64,000 nucleotides of DNA from an uncultured Candidatus Melainabacteria bacterium. Lineage in GTDB: Bacteria; Cyanobacteriota; Vampirovibrionia; Gastranaerophilales; Gastranaerophilaceae. A program made the position numbers and the translations under genes. The DNA lies in the NCBI GenBank assembly GCA_934693235.1, contig CAKUUY010000002.1:1-64000 (forward strand), read 5' to 3'. This document shows positions 1 through 7,701 of the stretch, piece after piece (the stretch's first letter is position 1; every line of letters begins with the position of its first letter). The notes beneath the pieces were generated by a model that was given only the letters and a program-made list of their open reading frames with translations, was not told the DNA's origin and ran no database searches.

Positions 1-216
1 GAAGATTTGATGAAGAAAATCAACTTGCCGTTCTCTATTAAAGAATTCGGTGTATCAGAAGAAGACTTCAACGCTAAATTAGATGAAATGGTAGAACTTG
101 CATTTGACGATCAATGTACAGGTGCAAACCCAGCATACCCATTGATGGAAGATATTAAAGCAATCTATCAAGACGCTTTCAACGGTGTTGTTAGAGATTA
201 CTACCCTAGCAAATAG
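1..216 (+). CDS. adhE: Bifunctional acetaldehyde/alcohol dehydrogenase AdhE, C-terminal end (partial)
   Basis: The reading frame is open from the first base and ends at a TAG at 214-216, so the gene begins outside the window. The visible 71 residues match the tail of the iron-dependent alcohol dehydrogenase half of AdhE, with the typical segments FGVSEEDF, LAFDDQCTGANPAYP and an isoleucine-rich final helix. AdhE reduces acetyl-CoA to acetaldehyde and then ethanol, regenerating NAD in fermenters. A stand-alone iron alcohol dehydrogenase cannot be excluded because the N-terminal half is not visible. A rho-independent terminator follows at 323-354. Confidence 0.75.
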   Translation, partial: EDLMKKINLPFSIKEFGVSEEDFNAKLDEMVELAFDDQCTGANPAYPLMEDIKAIYQDAFNGVVRDYYPSK

Positions 217-217
217 G

Positions 218-300
218 AGCGTAGCCGCTCCACCCGCCCTTTAGGGGTTGGGCGTTGGAGAGATGGTAAAGACTACGTAAAAAGCGTAGCCACTCCACCC
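218..300. repeat. Short direct repeat pair downstream of adhE
   Basis: An 18-nt unit at 218-235 recurs at 283-300 with one mismatch (AGCGTAGCCRCTCCACCC). Between them is a GC-rich inverted segment (CGCCCTTTAGGGGTTGGGCG). No coding potential is seen. Confidence 0.6.
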
Positions 301-322
301 AATAAAGGAAAATAAAAATAGA

Positions 323-354
323 AGAACCGTCTGAAATGGCGGTTCTTTTATTTT
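323..354 (+). terminator. Rho-independent terminator after adhE
   Basis: The stem AGAACCG (323-329) pairs with CGGTTCT (340-346), extended by an inner T-G pair, and is followed by TTTATTTT. Confidence 0.85.
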
Positions 355-409
355 AAGCAAAAGTAGTTAGACATGACAAAACCGATAACTTACAATTTAC
401 CTAATATAT

Positions 410-1207
410 TCACCAAGGGTACTTATCCCCAAAACTCCAACCATTACAAACAATATACGCCAAACAACTTGATCCGCCATATATTGCTTCCTTGTTACAA
501 GCGTGTGGTTGACTTCCAACATAATAATCACATGATTTGCTTGGAATATATGTATAAGGTAAAAACTTATTTTTATCGGCATTATTTTTTAAATTATACC
601 CCTCATCTCCGCCAAGCTCAACTCTAAAAACATCATATCCGTATGTATTTTTTCCACTATTCACTCCATCAATATCAAAATCAACCAAGATTCGTTTTGT
701 ATCCATAGATTCAGTCTCATTCATTCTACCAACATGAACATAAACATTTGTCCCATCAGTTAAGATGAAATTGGTTCCATAATAGCTCGTAACAGGTCCT
801 ATTATTGCATAGGTTGTATTAAAATAATGAACAGCCTCTTTACAAATCGGTTTCAAACTTTGATCTTTACAATATTCCAAAACTTTTAAATATGGTAACA
901 TATAATTTTCAACAAAATACATACTTTTTGTTCTATCATCACCAGACGGAATATACCATTCATTCACATTTGTACCATAATCCGCTTTTGCTCTTTCCAA
1001 AGTATTGTTTAAAACTGTGTATGTACGTTTAATTTTATTTAAAACCACTTGCTTTCTATAGTTTTGCATTAAAACTGGCAAAGTAATTGCAGCAACTACC
1101 CCAATAATTCCGAGAGTAATCAAAACCTCAGATAAAGTGAATGCTTTTTTATTACTGTGACACATCATATCAGCATTATTCCATATGTTTTTCTCTTTTT
1201 CAATCAT
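410..1207 (-). CDS. Prepilin-type N-terminal methylation domain protein A
   Basis: The 265-residue product has a type IV prepilin-like N-terminus: a short charged leader (NKK), then AFTLSEVLITLGIIGVVAAI as the hydrophobic helix, with the conserved Glu after FTL. An alanine takes the usual glycine position before the cleavage site. The body is a soluble domain rich in Tyr and Cys, ending CNGWSFGDKYPW, which resembles the NGWKIPKDYP ending of two other prepilin-like proteins in this window. Such proteins are processed by a prepilin peptidase and become pilins or pseudopilins at the inner membrane. The start at 1207 has a purine-rich AGAGAGGG nine bases upstream; internal ATGs at residues 14-15 would give a shorter leader. 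The gene is divergent from an XRE regulator 70 bp away. Confidence 0.85.
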   Translation of the reverse strand: MIEKEKNIWNNADMMCHSNKKAFTLSEVLITLGIIGVVAAITLPVLMQNYRKQVVLNKIKRTYTVLNNTLERAKADYGTNVNEWYIPSGDDRTKSMYFVENYMLPYLKVLEYCKDQSLKPICKEAVHYFNTTYAIIGPVTSYYGTNFILTDGTNVYVHVGRMNETESMDTKRILVDFDIDGVNSGKNTYGYDVFRVELGGDEGYNLKNNADKNKFLPYTYIPSKSCDYYVGSQPHACNKEAIYGGSSCLAYIVCNGWSFGDKYPW

Positions 1208-1234
1208 GTAAATATACCCTCTCTTTACGGCATA

Positions 1235-1271
1235 ATATCCAGTAACATTATGTTACTATATCCAGTAATAT
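1235..1271. promoter_or_regulatory. Operator/promoter between prepilin A and the XRE regulator
   Basis: A perfect 17-bp palindrome AGTAACATTATGTTACT lies at 1241-1257. A 14-nt direct repeat, ATATCCAGTAAYAT, occurs at 1235-1248 and 1258-1271, so the copies are 23 bp apart, about two helical turns. The right-hand copy contains TAATAT (1266-1271), which would be the -10 box of the rightward gene, six bases before its ATG. This layout suits autorepression by the adjacent XRE protein; the binding itself is inferred. Confidence 0.6.
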
Positions 1272-1277
1272 TGTCAA

Positions 1278-1493
1278 ATGGACGAAATTGAATTTTACAA
1301 ATTACTGGGTAAACGAATTAAAACACTGCGTGAAAACGCTCATTTGACACAAGAAAAACTTGCAGAAAAAGCAGGAATTAGTCTTGATTATCTTGGGAAA
1401 ATAGAAGTAAGTATAAACAAACCGGGAATAAAAACTATTTTAAAATTAGCAAATGCACTAGATGTACCAATAAAAGAATTTTTTGAATTTTAA
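1278..1493 (+). CDS. XRE-family helix-turn-helix regulator
   Basis: This 71-residue protein is a single Cro/CI-type helix-turn-helix domain: GKRIKTLRENAHLTQEKLAE forms the first helices and AGISLDYLGKIE the recognition helix. There is no extra effector domain. It has no Shine-Dalgarno; a TAATAT hexamer ends six bases before the ATG, so the mRNA is probably leaderless. It faces a prepilin-like gene across a palindromic operator and has a paralogue at 28208 in the same setting, which suggests that it controls the prepilin gene and itself. It ends 2 bp before a convergent small gene. Confidence 0.85.
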   Translation: MDEIEFYKLLGKRIKTLRENAHLTQEKLAEKAGISLDYLGKIEVSINKPGIKTILKLANALDVPIKEFFEF

Positions 1494-1495
1494 TT

Positions 1496-1801
1496 TTACG
1501 TTAACAATCTCACCAAATCATCAAAATTATCTAATATTTGCATAACTGATTGATTTCCGGCTATTTGACCGGTAGCACAATACATCCGCATTGCTGCTTT
1601 ATTATTTACGATTACATCTGCAACATCATTTCTAACTTTATTTTTCGTTAGAATATAATTTTCAAAAATATGTTTTTCACAAGGCGTTATATTTTTAGCA
1701 ATCCTTGGCGCCCAAACACTATTAGCCCTGAACAATTTTGGGTATAAACCTATTCTATTTTTACAACCTTTAACCATTGTAGCTAGAATTTTTCTTAGCA
1801 T
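1496..1801 (-). CDS. Hypothetical protein, 101 residues
   Basis: I do not recognise this family. The product is basic at the N-terminus (MLRKILATMVKGCKNRIG) with several Asn-rich stretches and no signal peptide or membrane segment. A good ribosome-binding site (AAAAGGA) precedes the ATG, which supports expression. It converges with the XRE gene, leaving 2 bp between the stops. The function is unknown. Confidence 0.6.
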   Translation of the reverse strand: MLRKILATMVKGCKNRIGLYPKLFRANSVWAPRIAKNITPCEKHIFENYILTKNKVRNDVADVIVNNKAAMRMYCATGQIAGNQSVMQILDNFDDLVRLLT

Positions 1802-1980
1802 AACAATTCCTTTTAATTTCCCTATATTTATATTAAGTAAATTATTGCAGAATAATTGCTTAATTTTTAATAAATATTAACCTATTTGCTCCTTAACCTT
1901 AGCTTTCATAGGCATCAAATTTTATAAGAATTATTATCCACAATACTTGAAAAATTGGTATTTGGTCTGCTTATTAACGG

Positions 1981-2736
1981 TTATAATTTTATTGGATAAT
2001 CTTTTGGAATTTTCCAACCGTTATGTTGTATTAAAGCTGTACAATATGCATGTTCGATAGTATAGCTAAAACGTTCCTTACAACCATCATACAATGACGT
2101 AGCTTCTCCATCCCAGTGCCATTTAAATGGTTCAAAACCTTTTCCAATATGATATTTAAAATCACTGTTTTCTGTGCCATTTCCATGAGGAGCTTTCGCT
2201 GGATAATACATAAACAAGAAAGCACATTTCCCAAAATTGGAAGTTGCTTCACTACAATTATTTGGTTTTTCCGGATAAAAAATCCATTCCCTTGAACTAT
2301 CACTAAACCGGGTTTTAACAGCACTTCCATCTGGGAAATAAATTATTAACCTACCTGAAGAATCAATTTCTTCTTTGGTAATTTGCATATACGGTGCAAG
2401 ATATGAATTAAACCACTTTTGCGCCTCAGAACTTCCTTCAATTGGTTTCCCGTCCTCTCCGATTTGCGCTCCTCCTAAATCATCAAACCAATATTTTTTA
2501 TCACCATTTATAACTTCTGATTGTGTAATAGCTTGATTTACAGTTGAATAAAATTTTGCTAACCTCGTTTCAATTATCTGTTTTTTATGATTTGCAATCA
2601 AATTAGGAAGTGTAATTGCAGCAACTACCCCAATAATTCCGAGAGTAATCAAAACCTCAGCTAACGTAAAGCCCAATTTCACGGCACGATTGCCCCCCCC
2701 CCGACAACTCTTTTCATCTCTTTTTTCATAAAACAA
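1981..2736 (-). CDS. Prepilin-type N-terminal methylation domain protein B, start disrupted by a G10 tract
   Basis: The body is a canonical prepilin-like protein: KLGFTLAEVLITLGIIGVVA, with Gly before the cleavage point and Glu at +5, then a soluble domain ending NGWKIPKDYPIKL. The in-frame TTG at 2736 abuts the Shine-Dalgarno (GGAGG, complement of 2737-2741), so it cannot be the real start. The correctly spaced ATG (2729-2727, 7 nt from GGAGG) is in another frame and stops after 16 codons because the run of ten G at 2702-2693 shifts it. Eleven or eight G would restore a leader MKKEMKRVVGG joined to the pilin. GTG at 2682 could give a short-leader product. The present state is therefore either an OFF phase variant or a homopolymer sequencing error. 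Confidence 0.8.
   Translation of the reverse strand: MFYEKRDEKSCRGGGNRAVKLGFTLAEVLITLGIIGVVAAITLPNLIANHKKQIIETRLAKFYSTVNQAITQSEVINGDKKYWFDDLGGAQIGEDGKPIEGSSEAQKWFNSYLAPYMQITKEEIDSSGRLIIYFPDGSAVKTRFSDSSREWIFYPEKPNNCSEATSNFGKCAFLFMYYPAKAPHGNGTENSDFKYHIGKGFEPFKWHWDGEATSLYDGCKERFSYTIEHAYCTALIQHNGWKIPKDYPIKL
2693..2702 (-). repeat. G10 homopolymer tract in the prepilin B start region
   Basis: Ten consecutive C on the plus strand (G on the coding strand) lie between the SD-linked ATG and the prepilin core. It is the longest G/C run I noticed in this AT-rich window. Its length decides whether the ATG frame joins the prepilin frame. Confidence 0.9.
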
Positions 2737-2844
2737 CCTCCAAATTGTATGCTTACATTTCTATTTTAACATATTTTTTTATATTTTGCAATTTTAGTTG
2801 CCTTGACTTTTTATTATTTTCTTTTTAGAATAGAGTAACGAGGT

Positions 2845-2916
2845 GGCGACATGGCCAAGTGGTAAGGCAGGAGCCTGCAAAGCTCTTATCCCCCAGTTCG
2901 AATCTGGGTGTCGCCT
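2845..2916 (+). tRNA. tRNA-Cys (GCA)
   Basis: The cloverleaf is complete. The acceptor stem is GGCGACA (2845-2851) with TGTCGCC (2909-2915), discriminator T. The anticodon stem GGAGC/GCTCT encloses CTGCAAA with anticodon GCA, and the T arm contains GTTCGAATC. CCA is not encoded. A T-rich run follows at once. Confidence 0.95.
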
Positions 2917-3113
2917 TTTTTATTTGCTCGTTTTTAGTTTAGTTGTTGGGCTTGAGAACTCAATCTACGGTTCGTTCTCAAATATAACTGCTACGCATAA
3001 AATATTTTAGCCCCAAAATCCTAATGCCATAGTGCGCTAGTAGCTTAGTCCCCCTTTAATGATACCGACTTTGCACCTATGCCTCTAAACATCTTTGCAT
3101 CTGAGAACACATC

Positions 3114-3142
3114 TTGACATAAATCGTATATACTGGTAAAAT
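3114..3142 (+). promoter_or_regulatory. Promoter of the TPM-domain gene
   Basis: TTGACA (3114-3119), a 17-bp spacer and TAAAAT (3137-3142). The -10 box ends six bases before the ATG at 3149, so transcription should start on or next to the start codon. Confidence 0.7.
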
Positions 3143-3148
3143 TTCACT

Positions 3149-3841
3149 ATGATTAAGAAATGTTGGTTATTGATTTTGATGGCTTTGTTTTTGAGTATTT
3201 CTCAAACAAATGCTATGACTGTAAAATTTAACGGTTTTATTGCTGATGAGGCAAATTTGTTATCTCCACAGGTTGAAAACGACTTGAATATGACTCTTTG
3301 GGATTTGCAGAAAAAGTCCGGTGCAGATTTAGTTGTTGTAACCCTTCCGACTCTGAATGGAAGAACTGTTGAAGATGTTGCTATAGACATTGGTCGTTCA
3401 TACAAACTCGGAGCTGTTGGAAAAAACAACGGTGTAGTATTTTTGACCGCACCAAACGAACGGAAAATGAGAATTGAACTCGGAACAGGACTGGAAAATA
3501 AGATTTCAATACGAACACTAGAAAGTATTCGTGATGAAGATATTCTTCCATACTATAAAAAAAATGATTATGAAAATGGAATTAGGCGTGGGGCCTATGT
3601 ATTAGCAAATACTGTCGCAATGGCAGAAAACGTTCAATTGAAAACTCAAGGGAACTGCCCTCCTAAAACAACATCTTCTTCAAACTCTAGAAATAGAGAA
3701 AACTATCCATGGTGGATTTGGCCAATTGCAATAATTATGAGTATATTTTCACCACGCGGACGACGTTTTTACTCCGGAAGTTTTGGCGGTTTCGGCGGTG
3801 GCGGAGGCTTCGGAGGTTCTGGTTGTTCCGGAAGTTGGTAA
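3149..3841 (+). CDS. TPM-domain (YgcG-like) membrane protein
   Basis: A signal peptide (residues 1-22) is followed by a TPM domain (about 28-150) with the family segments NGFIADEANLLS, GADLVVVTLPTLNGR, DIGRSYKLGAVGKNNGVVFL and GTGLENKI. One transmembrane segment (WWIWPIAIIMSIF) follows, then a glycine-rich tail ending GGSGCSGSW. TPM proteins are thylakoid-lumen or periplasmic; plant and cyanobacterial members have been linked to phosphatase activity and photosystem repair, but in this lineage the role is unknown. The gene seems monocistronic, with a strong promoter and no Shine-Dalgarno. Confidence 0.85.
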   Translation: MIKKCWLLILMALFLSISQTNAMTVKFNGFIADEANLLSPQVENDLNMTLWDLQKKSGADLVVVTLPTLNGRTVEDVAIDIGRSYKLGAVGKNNGVVFLTAPNERKMRIELGTGLENKISIRTLESIRDEDILPYYKKNDYENGIRRGAYVLANTVAMAENVQLKTQGNCPPKTTSSSNSRNRENYPWWIWPIAIIMSIFSPRGRRFYSGSFGGFGGGGGFGGSGCSGSW

Positions 3842-3911
3842 ACAAAAATTTTATTTATCGGCACAACATACAGACCCACAAAAATAATTACAAAATAAAA
3901 AAGGTAGAAAT

Positions 3912-4613
3912 ATGAAGAATTTAGACAAATTATTAGAAAGTTTAAAAGCAGAATTAGGCGAAAATTTGGCATCTGTAATAGCATTCGGCTCTCAAGCTAA
4001 TGTTGAAGATACAAAAAATAATCTTAACCTAATGATTGTTACAAATACTTTGAATGCAGAAAATCTATACGCAATTTCAAAACCAATCCAAAAATGGGTA
4101 AAAGCAAAAAATCCAATCCCTGTAATTATGAACAGAGATGAATGGTATTCTTCTTTTGATGTTTATGCGATTGAATATTCTGACATCAGAGAAAATTACA
4201 GACTAATATATGGTGAAAATCTAGTTCAATCAATTGGTATAAACAAATATTTCTTACGTCTGGAATGTGAAAGCGAATTAAAAAGCCTACTTTTAAAATA
4301 CAAAAACAACTTTTTAATGAATATTCGCTCAGACAAAGAAATGAAAAAGGTTTTAAGCCAAGTAATAAAAACATTACTGGTAATATTTCGTTCTGTTTTA
4401 CGACTTCATGATTGTGCTGTTCCGTACAGAGCTATCGACATTATTGAATTCGTATCAAACTACTTGAATTTCAATAAAATTGTTATGCTGAAGTTAGCAA
4501 AAGTAAAATATGAAGGTGACGACTACACAAAACAAGAACTTATGTACATAGAAGCAGAACTTGTCAAAGATATTCAACATATCCTAAAACAAGTTGACGC
4601 TATGCGCTTCTAA
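3912..4613 (+). CDS. Nucleotidyltransferase-like protein
   Basis: The N-terminus (about residues 15-60) matches a minimal nucleotidyltransferase fold: ASVIAFGSQANVEDTKNNLN resembles the GS-x10-D/N motif, but the usual second acidic residue is replaced by Asn (NNLNLMIV), so catalysis is doubtful. The rest is helical with no membrane segment. A ribosome-binding site (AAAAAGGTAG) precedes the ATG. The substrate is not identifiable. Similar single-domain proteins occur as antitoxin partners or stand-alone enzymes; no toxin is adjacent here. Confidence 0.55.
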   Translation: MKNLDKLLESLKAELGENLASVIAFGSQANVEDTKNNLNLMIVTNTLNAENLYAISKPIQKWVKAKNPIPVIMNRDEWYSSFDVYAIEYSDIRENYRLIYGENLVQSIGINKYFLRLECESELKSLLLKYKNNFLMNIRSDKEMKKVLSQVIKTLLVIFRSVLRLHDCAVPYRAIDIIEFVSNYLNFNKIVMLKLAKVKYEGDDYTKQELMYIEAELVKDIQHILKQVDAMRF

Positions 4614-4636
4614 ACCTTTATCTAACATAAAGAAAC

Positions 4637-4709
4637 GGGCGATTGGCACAGTTGGTAGCGCGCCACATTGACGTTGTGGAGGTCACGTGTTCGAGTCACG
4701 TATCGCCCA
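4637..4709 (+). tRNA. tRNA-Val (GAC)
   Basis: The acceptor stem is GGGCGAT (4637-4643) with ATCGCCC (4702-4708), discriminator A. The anticodon stem CCACA/TGTGG holds the loop TTGACGT (anticodon GAC), and the T loop is TTCGAGT. CCA is not encoded. The last 18 nt recur at 4867-4884. Confidence 0.95.
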
Positions 4710-4715
4710 AATAAG

Positions 4716-4744
4716 GGGACTGATTTATTTCAGTCTCTTTTTTT
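4716..4744 (+). terminator. Terminator after tRNA-Val
   Basis: GGGACTGA pairs with TCAGTCTC around a TTTATT loop and is followed by seven T. Confidence 0.8.
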
Positions 4745-4774
4745 ACTGTTATTTGTACGATGGTGACTCTCACA

Positions 4775-4805
4775 AATAGTTTTTGTTTGCTAAACAAAAA
4801 CTATT
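4775..4805. repeat. Perfect inverted repeat between the two tRNA-Val tails
   Basis: AATAGTTTTTGTTT (4775-4788) and AAACAAAAACTATT (4792-4805) form a 14-bp stem with a 3-nt loop. CAC and GTG flanks extend it with a one-base slip. Confidence 0.75.
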
Positions 4806-4866
4806 GTGTTCTACCCTAAAGAGTATCCTGCCTCGTACGGCTCATGACGTTCGCCTACGATGCAAG

Positions 4867-4884
4867 CGAGTCACGTATCGCCCA
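4867..4884 (+). repeat. Copy of the tRNA-Val 3' end
   Basis: These 18 nt (CGAGTCACGTATCGCCCA) are identical to the 3' end of tRNA-Val at 4692-4709, without the rest of the tRNA. A terminator-like hairpin follows. The arrangement resembles an attachment-site pair left by tRNA-directed integration. Confidence 0.8.
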
Positions 4885-4888
4885 GTTT

Positions 4889-4915
4889 AAAAAGTCTCCT
4901 ATTAGGCGACTTTTA
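4889..4915. terminator. Bidirectional terminator between the tRNA tail copy and gcvPA
   Basis: AAAAGTCTCCT pairs with AGGCGACTTTT with one internal mismatch. It has T runs on both strands and lies 15 bp past the gcvPA stop. Confidence 0.75.
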
Positions 4916-4929
4916 TATTTCTATATAAG

Positions 4930-6168
4930 TTAAACACTTTTCACATACAAATCAACATCGGCAACGGTAGTCAACTCTGTTGTAGCAACAAGAATTTTAT
5001 TATCACAAAGTTTTAGGCCACCTATAATGCCGTTTAATTTGAGTTTTGCTAAAAATTCGTCTGCATTTTTTACTTCAATAACAAATTCATTAAAGAAATT
5101 ATTATTCAAAGTATCAATTCCTTTTGTAGCAAGCTTTTTAGACAACTTATGAGCCATTTTAGCAGACAAATAACTTGCTTGGCGAAAACCTGTTTCGCCC
5201 ATAACAGTTAAGTATAAAGTTCCACATAAACCTATTAACGCCTGATTTGAACAAATATTACTTGTCGCTTTTTCACGCTTAATATGTTGTTCACGAGTTT
5301 GAATGGTCAAACAATATGCAGGATTTCCGTCTGCATCAACTGTTCTACCTGCCAAGCGCCCGGGAAGTTGTCGCATAAACTTTTCTCTGCAAGCCATAAA
5401 CCCTGCATGCGGTCCTCCAAAACTCATTGGAATACCGAGAGTTTGAATATCACCAACAATAATATCAACATCTGATGGCGGTTTTAAAATTCCTAAAGAA
5501 GAAATGTCTACACAAACAATTAACAAGCAATCAGGTTTATTAATTTCCGAAATTTCGCCATAAAAATCAGGATTTTGAACTAATAAACAAGCATAGTCTG
5601 CGGTATTTTCCGGAACAGTTTCAAAGAACTCAAGCTCAATTTCGTTCGCCCAACAGTACGTTTTTATTACGTCGATGTATTCAGGATTAAGTTTATTTGA
5701 AACAAGAACTTTATTCTTTTTGGCGACTCTAACAGCCATAAGCAAACTTTCAGCACAAGCAGTTGCGGCATCATACATCGTAGCATTTGAAATATCCATG
5801 CCTGTAATACGACAAATCATTGTCTGAAATTCGTACATAATTTGAAGTGTACCTTGAGAAATTTCAGGCTGATACGGAGTGTAAGCCGTCAAAAATTCAA
5901 ATCGATTAGCAACTTGAGAGATACAAGCAGGAACAAACTTATTATAAGTTCCAGCACCAAGAAAAGAAATATAGTCCGTATTATTTTTCTTTGCTAAATT
6001 CTTGATAGCCCGCTGAGTTTCTGCTTCACTCAAAGCTCTACCCAAATCCAATTTTTCCATCCTTGCTTGTAACGGAATTTGCTTAAACAAATCTTCTATT
6101 GTCGCAACCCCAATGCTATGAAGCATTTCTTGTTTTACTTCATCTGTATGTACTAAAAAATTTTTCAT
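4930..6168 (-). CDS. gcvPA: Glycine dehydrogenase (decarboxylating) subunit 1
   Basis: This is the N-terminal-type half of the split glycine cleavage P-protein. It is 412 residues long, a little shorter than the usual 440-450. Recognisable segments are FLGAGTYNKFVPA near residue 70, YTPYQPEISQGTLQIMYEFQ, NATMYDAATACAES and MSFGGPHAGFM. With subunit 2, which carries the PLP lysine, it decarboxylates glycine and loads the aminomethyl group onto GcvH. It is the last gene of gcvT-gcvH-gcvPA, 3 bp after gcvH. No gcvPB follows, which is unusual, so the partner must be encoded elsewhere or be missing. Confidence 0.92.
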   Translation of the reverse strand: MKNFLVHTDEVKQEMLHSIGVATIEDLFKQIPLQARMEKLDLGRALSEAETQRAIKNLAKKNNTDYISFLGAGTYNKFVPACISQVANRFEFLTAYTPYQPEISQGTLQIMYEFQTMICRITGMDISNATMYDAATACAESLLMAVRVAKKNKVLVSNKLNPEYIDVIKTYCWANEIELEFFETVPENTADYACLLVQNPDFYGEISEINKPDCLLIVCVDISSLGILKPPSDVDIIVGDIQTLGIPMSFGGPHAGFMACREKFMRQLPGRLAGRTVDADGNPAYCLTIQTREQHIKREKATSNICSNQALIGLCGTLYLTVMGETGFRQASYLSAKMAHKLSKKLATKGIDTLNNNFFNEFVIEVKNADEFLAKLKLNGIIGGLKLCDNKILVATTELTTVADVDLYVKSV

Positions 6169-6171
6169 AAA

Positions 6172-6555
6172 TTATTCCAATTCTTCTTTGTAATCTTCGT
6201 ACTCCAAAAGATCATTTTGTTCAGAAACATCACCTGTAGCTTCAACTTTTACAAGCCAACCTTTTTCGTAACTGTCTTCGTTTAAGATTTCAGGTGAATC
6301 AACTGTAACCTCGTTAATTTCCAAAATTTTACCACTAATTGGCATATAAATTTCAGAAGCCGCTTTTACAGATTCAATTGTTGCAAAAGTTTCACCTTTT
6401 TTGAATTCTGAACCAACTTCCGGCAATTCCAAAAATACAATATCTCCTAATTGATTTACAGCATAATCCGTTAAACCAATCGTAAAAGTATTATCGCCAT
6501 TGTCTAATAAAAATTCGTGAGATTTTGAACATAAAATTCTTTCTGTAATACTCAT
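6172..6555 (-). CDS. gcvH: Glycine cleavage system H protein
   Basis: The 127-residue lipoyl carrier has the typical opening LDNGDNTFTIGLTDYAVNQL and the lipoylation motif TIESVKAASEIYMP, whose lysine bears lipoate. It shuttles the aminomethyl intermediate between P, T and L proteins. The start has a strong AAAAGGAG site. It lies 19 bp after gcvT and 3 bp before gcvPA. A lipoate ligase-like gene at 57004 could supply its cofactor; no L protein is in the window. Confidence 0.96.
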   Translation of the reverse strand: MSITERILCSKSHEFLLDNGDNTFTIGLTDYAVNQLGDIVFLELPEVGSEFKKGETFATIESVKAASEIYMPISGKILEINEVTVDSPEILNEDSYEKGWLVKVEATGDVSEQNDLLEYEDYKEELE

Positions 6556-6574
6556 TAATTTCTCCTTTTATATT

Positions 6575-7678
6575 TTATAACTTTATTTTATTTCTTTTTG
6601 TAATAAATGGACGTTTCACGATTTCCGCCTCATGAAGTTTTTCTCTTATCATAACCTGAACAGTTGCTCCTATGCAAATATCTTTATCATTTTTAACATA
6701 AGCAAGTGCAATATTTGCACCTAACAATGGAGATGGGCCACCACTTGTTACAACACCAATTTTTTCTCCGTTTTTATATACTTCATACTCATGACGTGCA
6801 ATTGACTTATCAAGCATTTTAAGACCAACAAGTTTTTTAGCTGTTCCGTTTTTTATTTGATCCATAATAACGTCTTTACCATTATAATCCACTTCTTTAT
6901 CCTTTGGAACAGACCAACTTAAACCTGCTTCTATTGGGGTTGTATTTTCATCTAAGTCATTTCCATATAAGTGAAGCGCAGCTTCTAATCTCAAAGTATC
7001 TCTTGCTCCGAGTCCAATTGGTTTAATTCCGAATTCTTCGCCATCTTCCAGAATTTTATCCCAAAGATATTCTGAATATTTATTTTCTATAAGAACTTCA
7101 TAGCCGTCTTCACCAGTATAACCTGTGCGAGACGCCAAAACCTTAATTCCTGCAATTTTTGCAACTTTTATAGTAAATGACTCTTGATCTGTGTCTAGTC
7201 CCATTTTTCTCAACAACTTATCTGCAAGAGGCCCCTGAACAGCCAAAAGTGAATAATTATGAGATTGATTATCAATTTTCACATCATAATCTTTACTATT
7301 ACGTACCATCCAATTTAAATCTTCATCAATTCTTGATGCATTACAAATTACCAAATATTCTAAAATACCAAGTTTATAAATAATTAAGTCATCAATTAAT
7401 CCGCCATTTTTATTTGGTAATTGACAATAAACAGCTTTTTCATAGTTCAATTTAGAGATATCTTGAGGAACAATGCTATTCAAAAATTCCATTGCCTCTT
7501 TTCCTTTAACAAACACTTCTCCCATATGTGAAACATCAAACAAACCAACTTTTTCACGAACAGTTTTGTGCTCTTCAATAATAGATGTGTATTGTACAGG
7601 CATATGCCATCCGGCAAAATCTACCATCTTAGCTCCCAGTTTAATGTGTTTGTCGTGCAAAAAAGTTTCTTTAGTCAT
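6575..7678 (-). CDS. gcvT: Aminomethyltransferase (glycine cleavage T protein)
   Basis: The product is about 367 residues, the normal family length. It has MVDFAGWHMPVQY, VGLFDVSHMGE, the folate-binding segment RTGYTGEDGYEVL and LGARDTLRLEAAL. It transfers the methylene group from lipoyl-GcvH to tetrahydrofolate and releases ammonia. I chose the ATG at 7678 over the TTG one codon earlier because AAGGGGG lies eight bases before it. A TTGACA promoter sits just upstream, so gcvT-gcvH-gcvPA is likely one operon. The leader is too short for a glycine riboswitch. Confidence 0.95.
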   Translation of the reverse strand: MTKETFLHDKHIKLGAKMVDFAGWHMPVQYTSIIEEHKTVREKVGLFDVSHMGEVFVKGKEAMEFLNSIVPQDISKLNYEKAVYCQLPNKNGGLIDDLIIYKLGILEYLVICNASRIDEDLNWMVRNSKDYDVKIDNQSHNYSLLAVQGPLADKLLRKMGLDTDQESFTIKVAKIAGIKVLASRTGYTGEDGYEVLIENKYSEYLWDKILEDGEEFGIKPIGLGARDTLRLEAALHLYGNDLDENTTPIEAGLSWSVPKDKEVDYNGKDVIMDQIKNGTAKKLVGLKMLDKSIARHEYEVYKNGEKIGVVTSGGPSPLLGANIALAYVKNDKDICIGATVQVMIREKLHEAEIVKRPFITKRNKIKL

Positions 7679-7701
7679 CAAAATATCCCCCTTTTGCTAT
7701 T

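Noticed and set aside
373..627. 84-codon plus-strand frame opposite prepilin A
   Set aside because: It is an antisense shadow of a well-supported prepilin gene and has no ribosome-binding site or recognisable product.
1981..2736. Simple annotation of prepilin B from the TTG at 2736
   Set aside because: The TTG directly touches the Shine-Dalgarno, so initiation there is not credible. The frame is kept only as the extent of the open reading frame.
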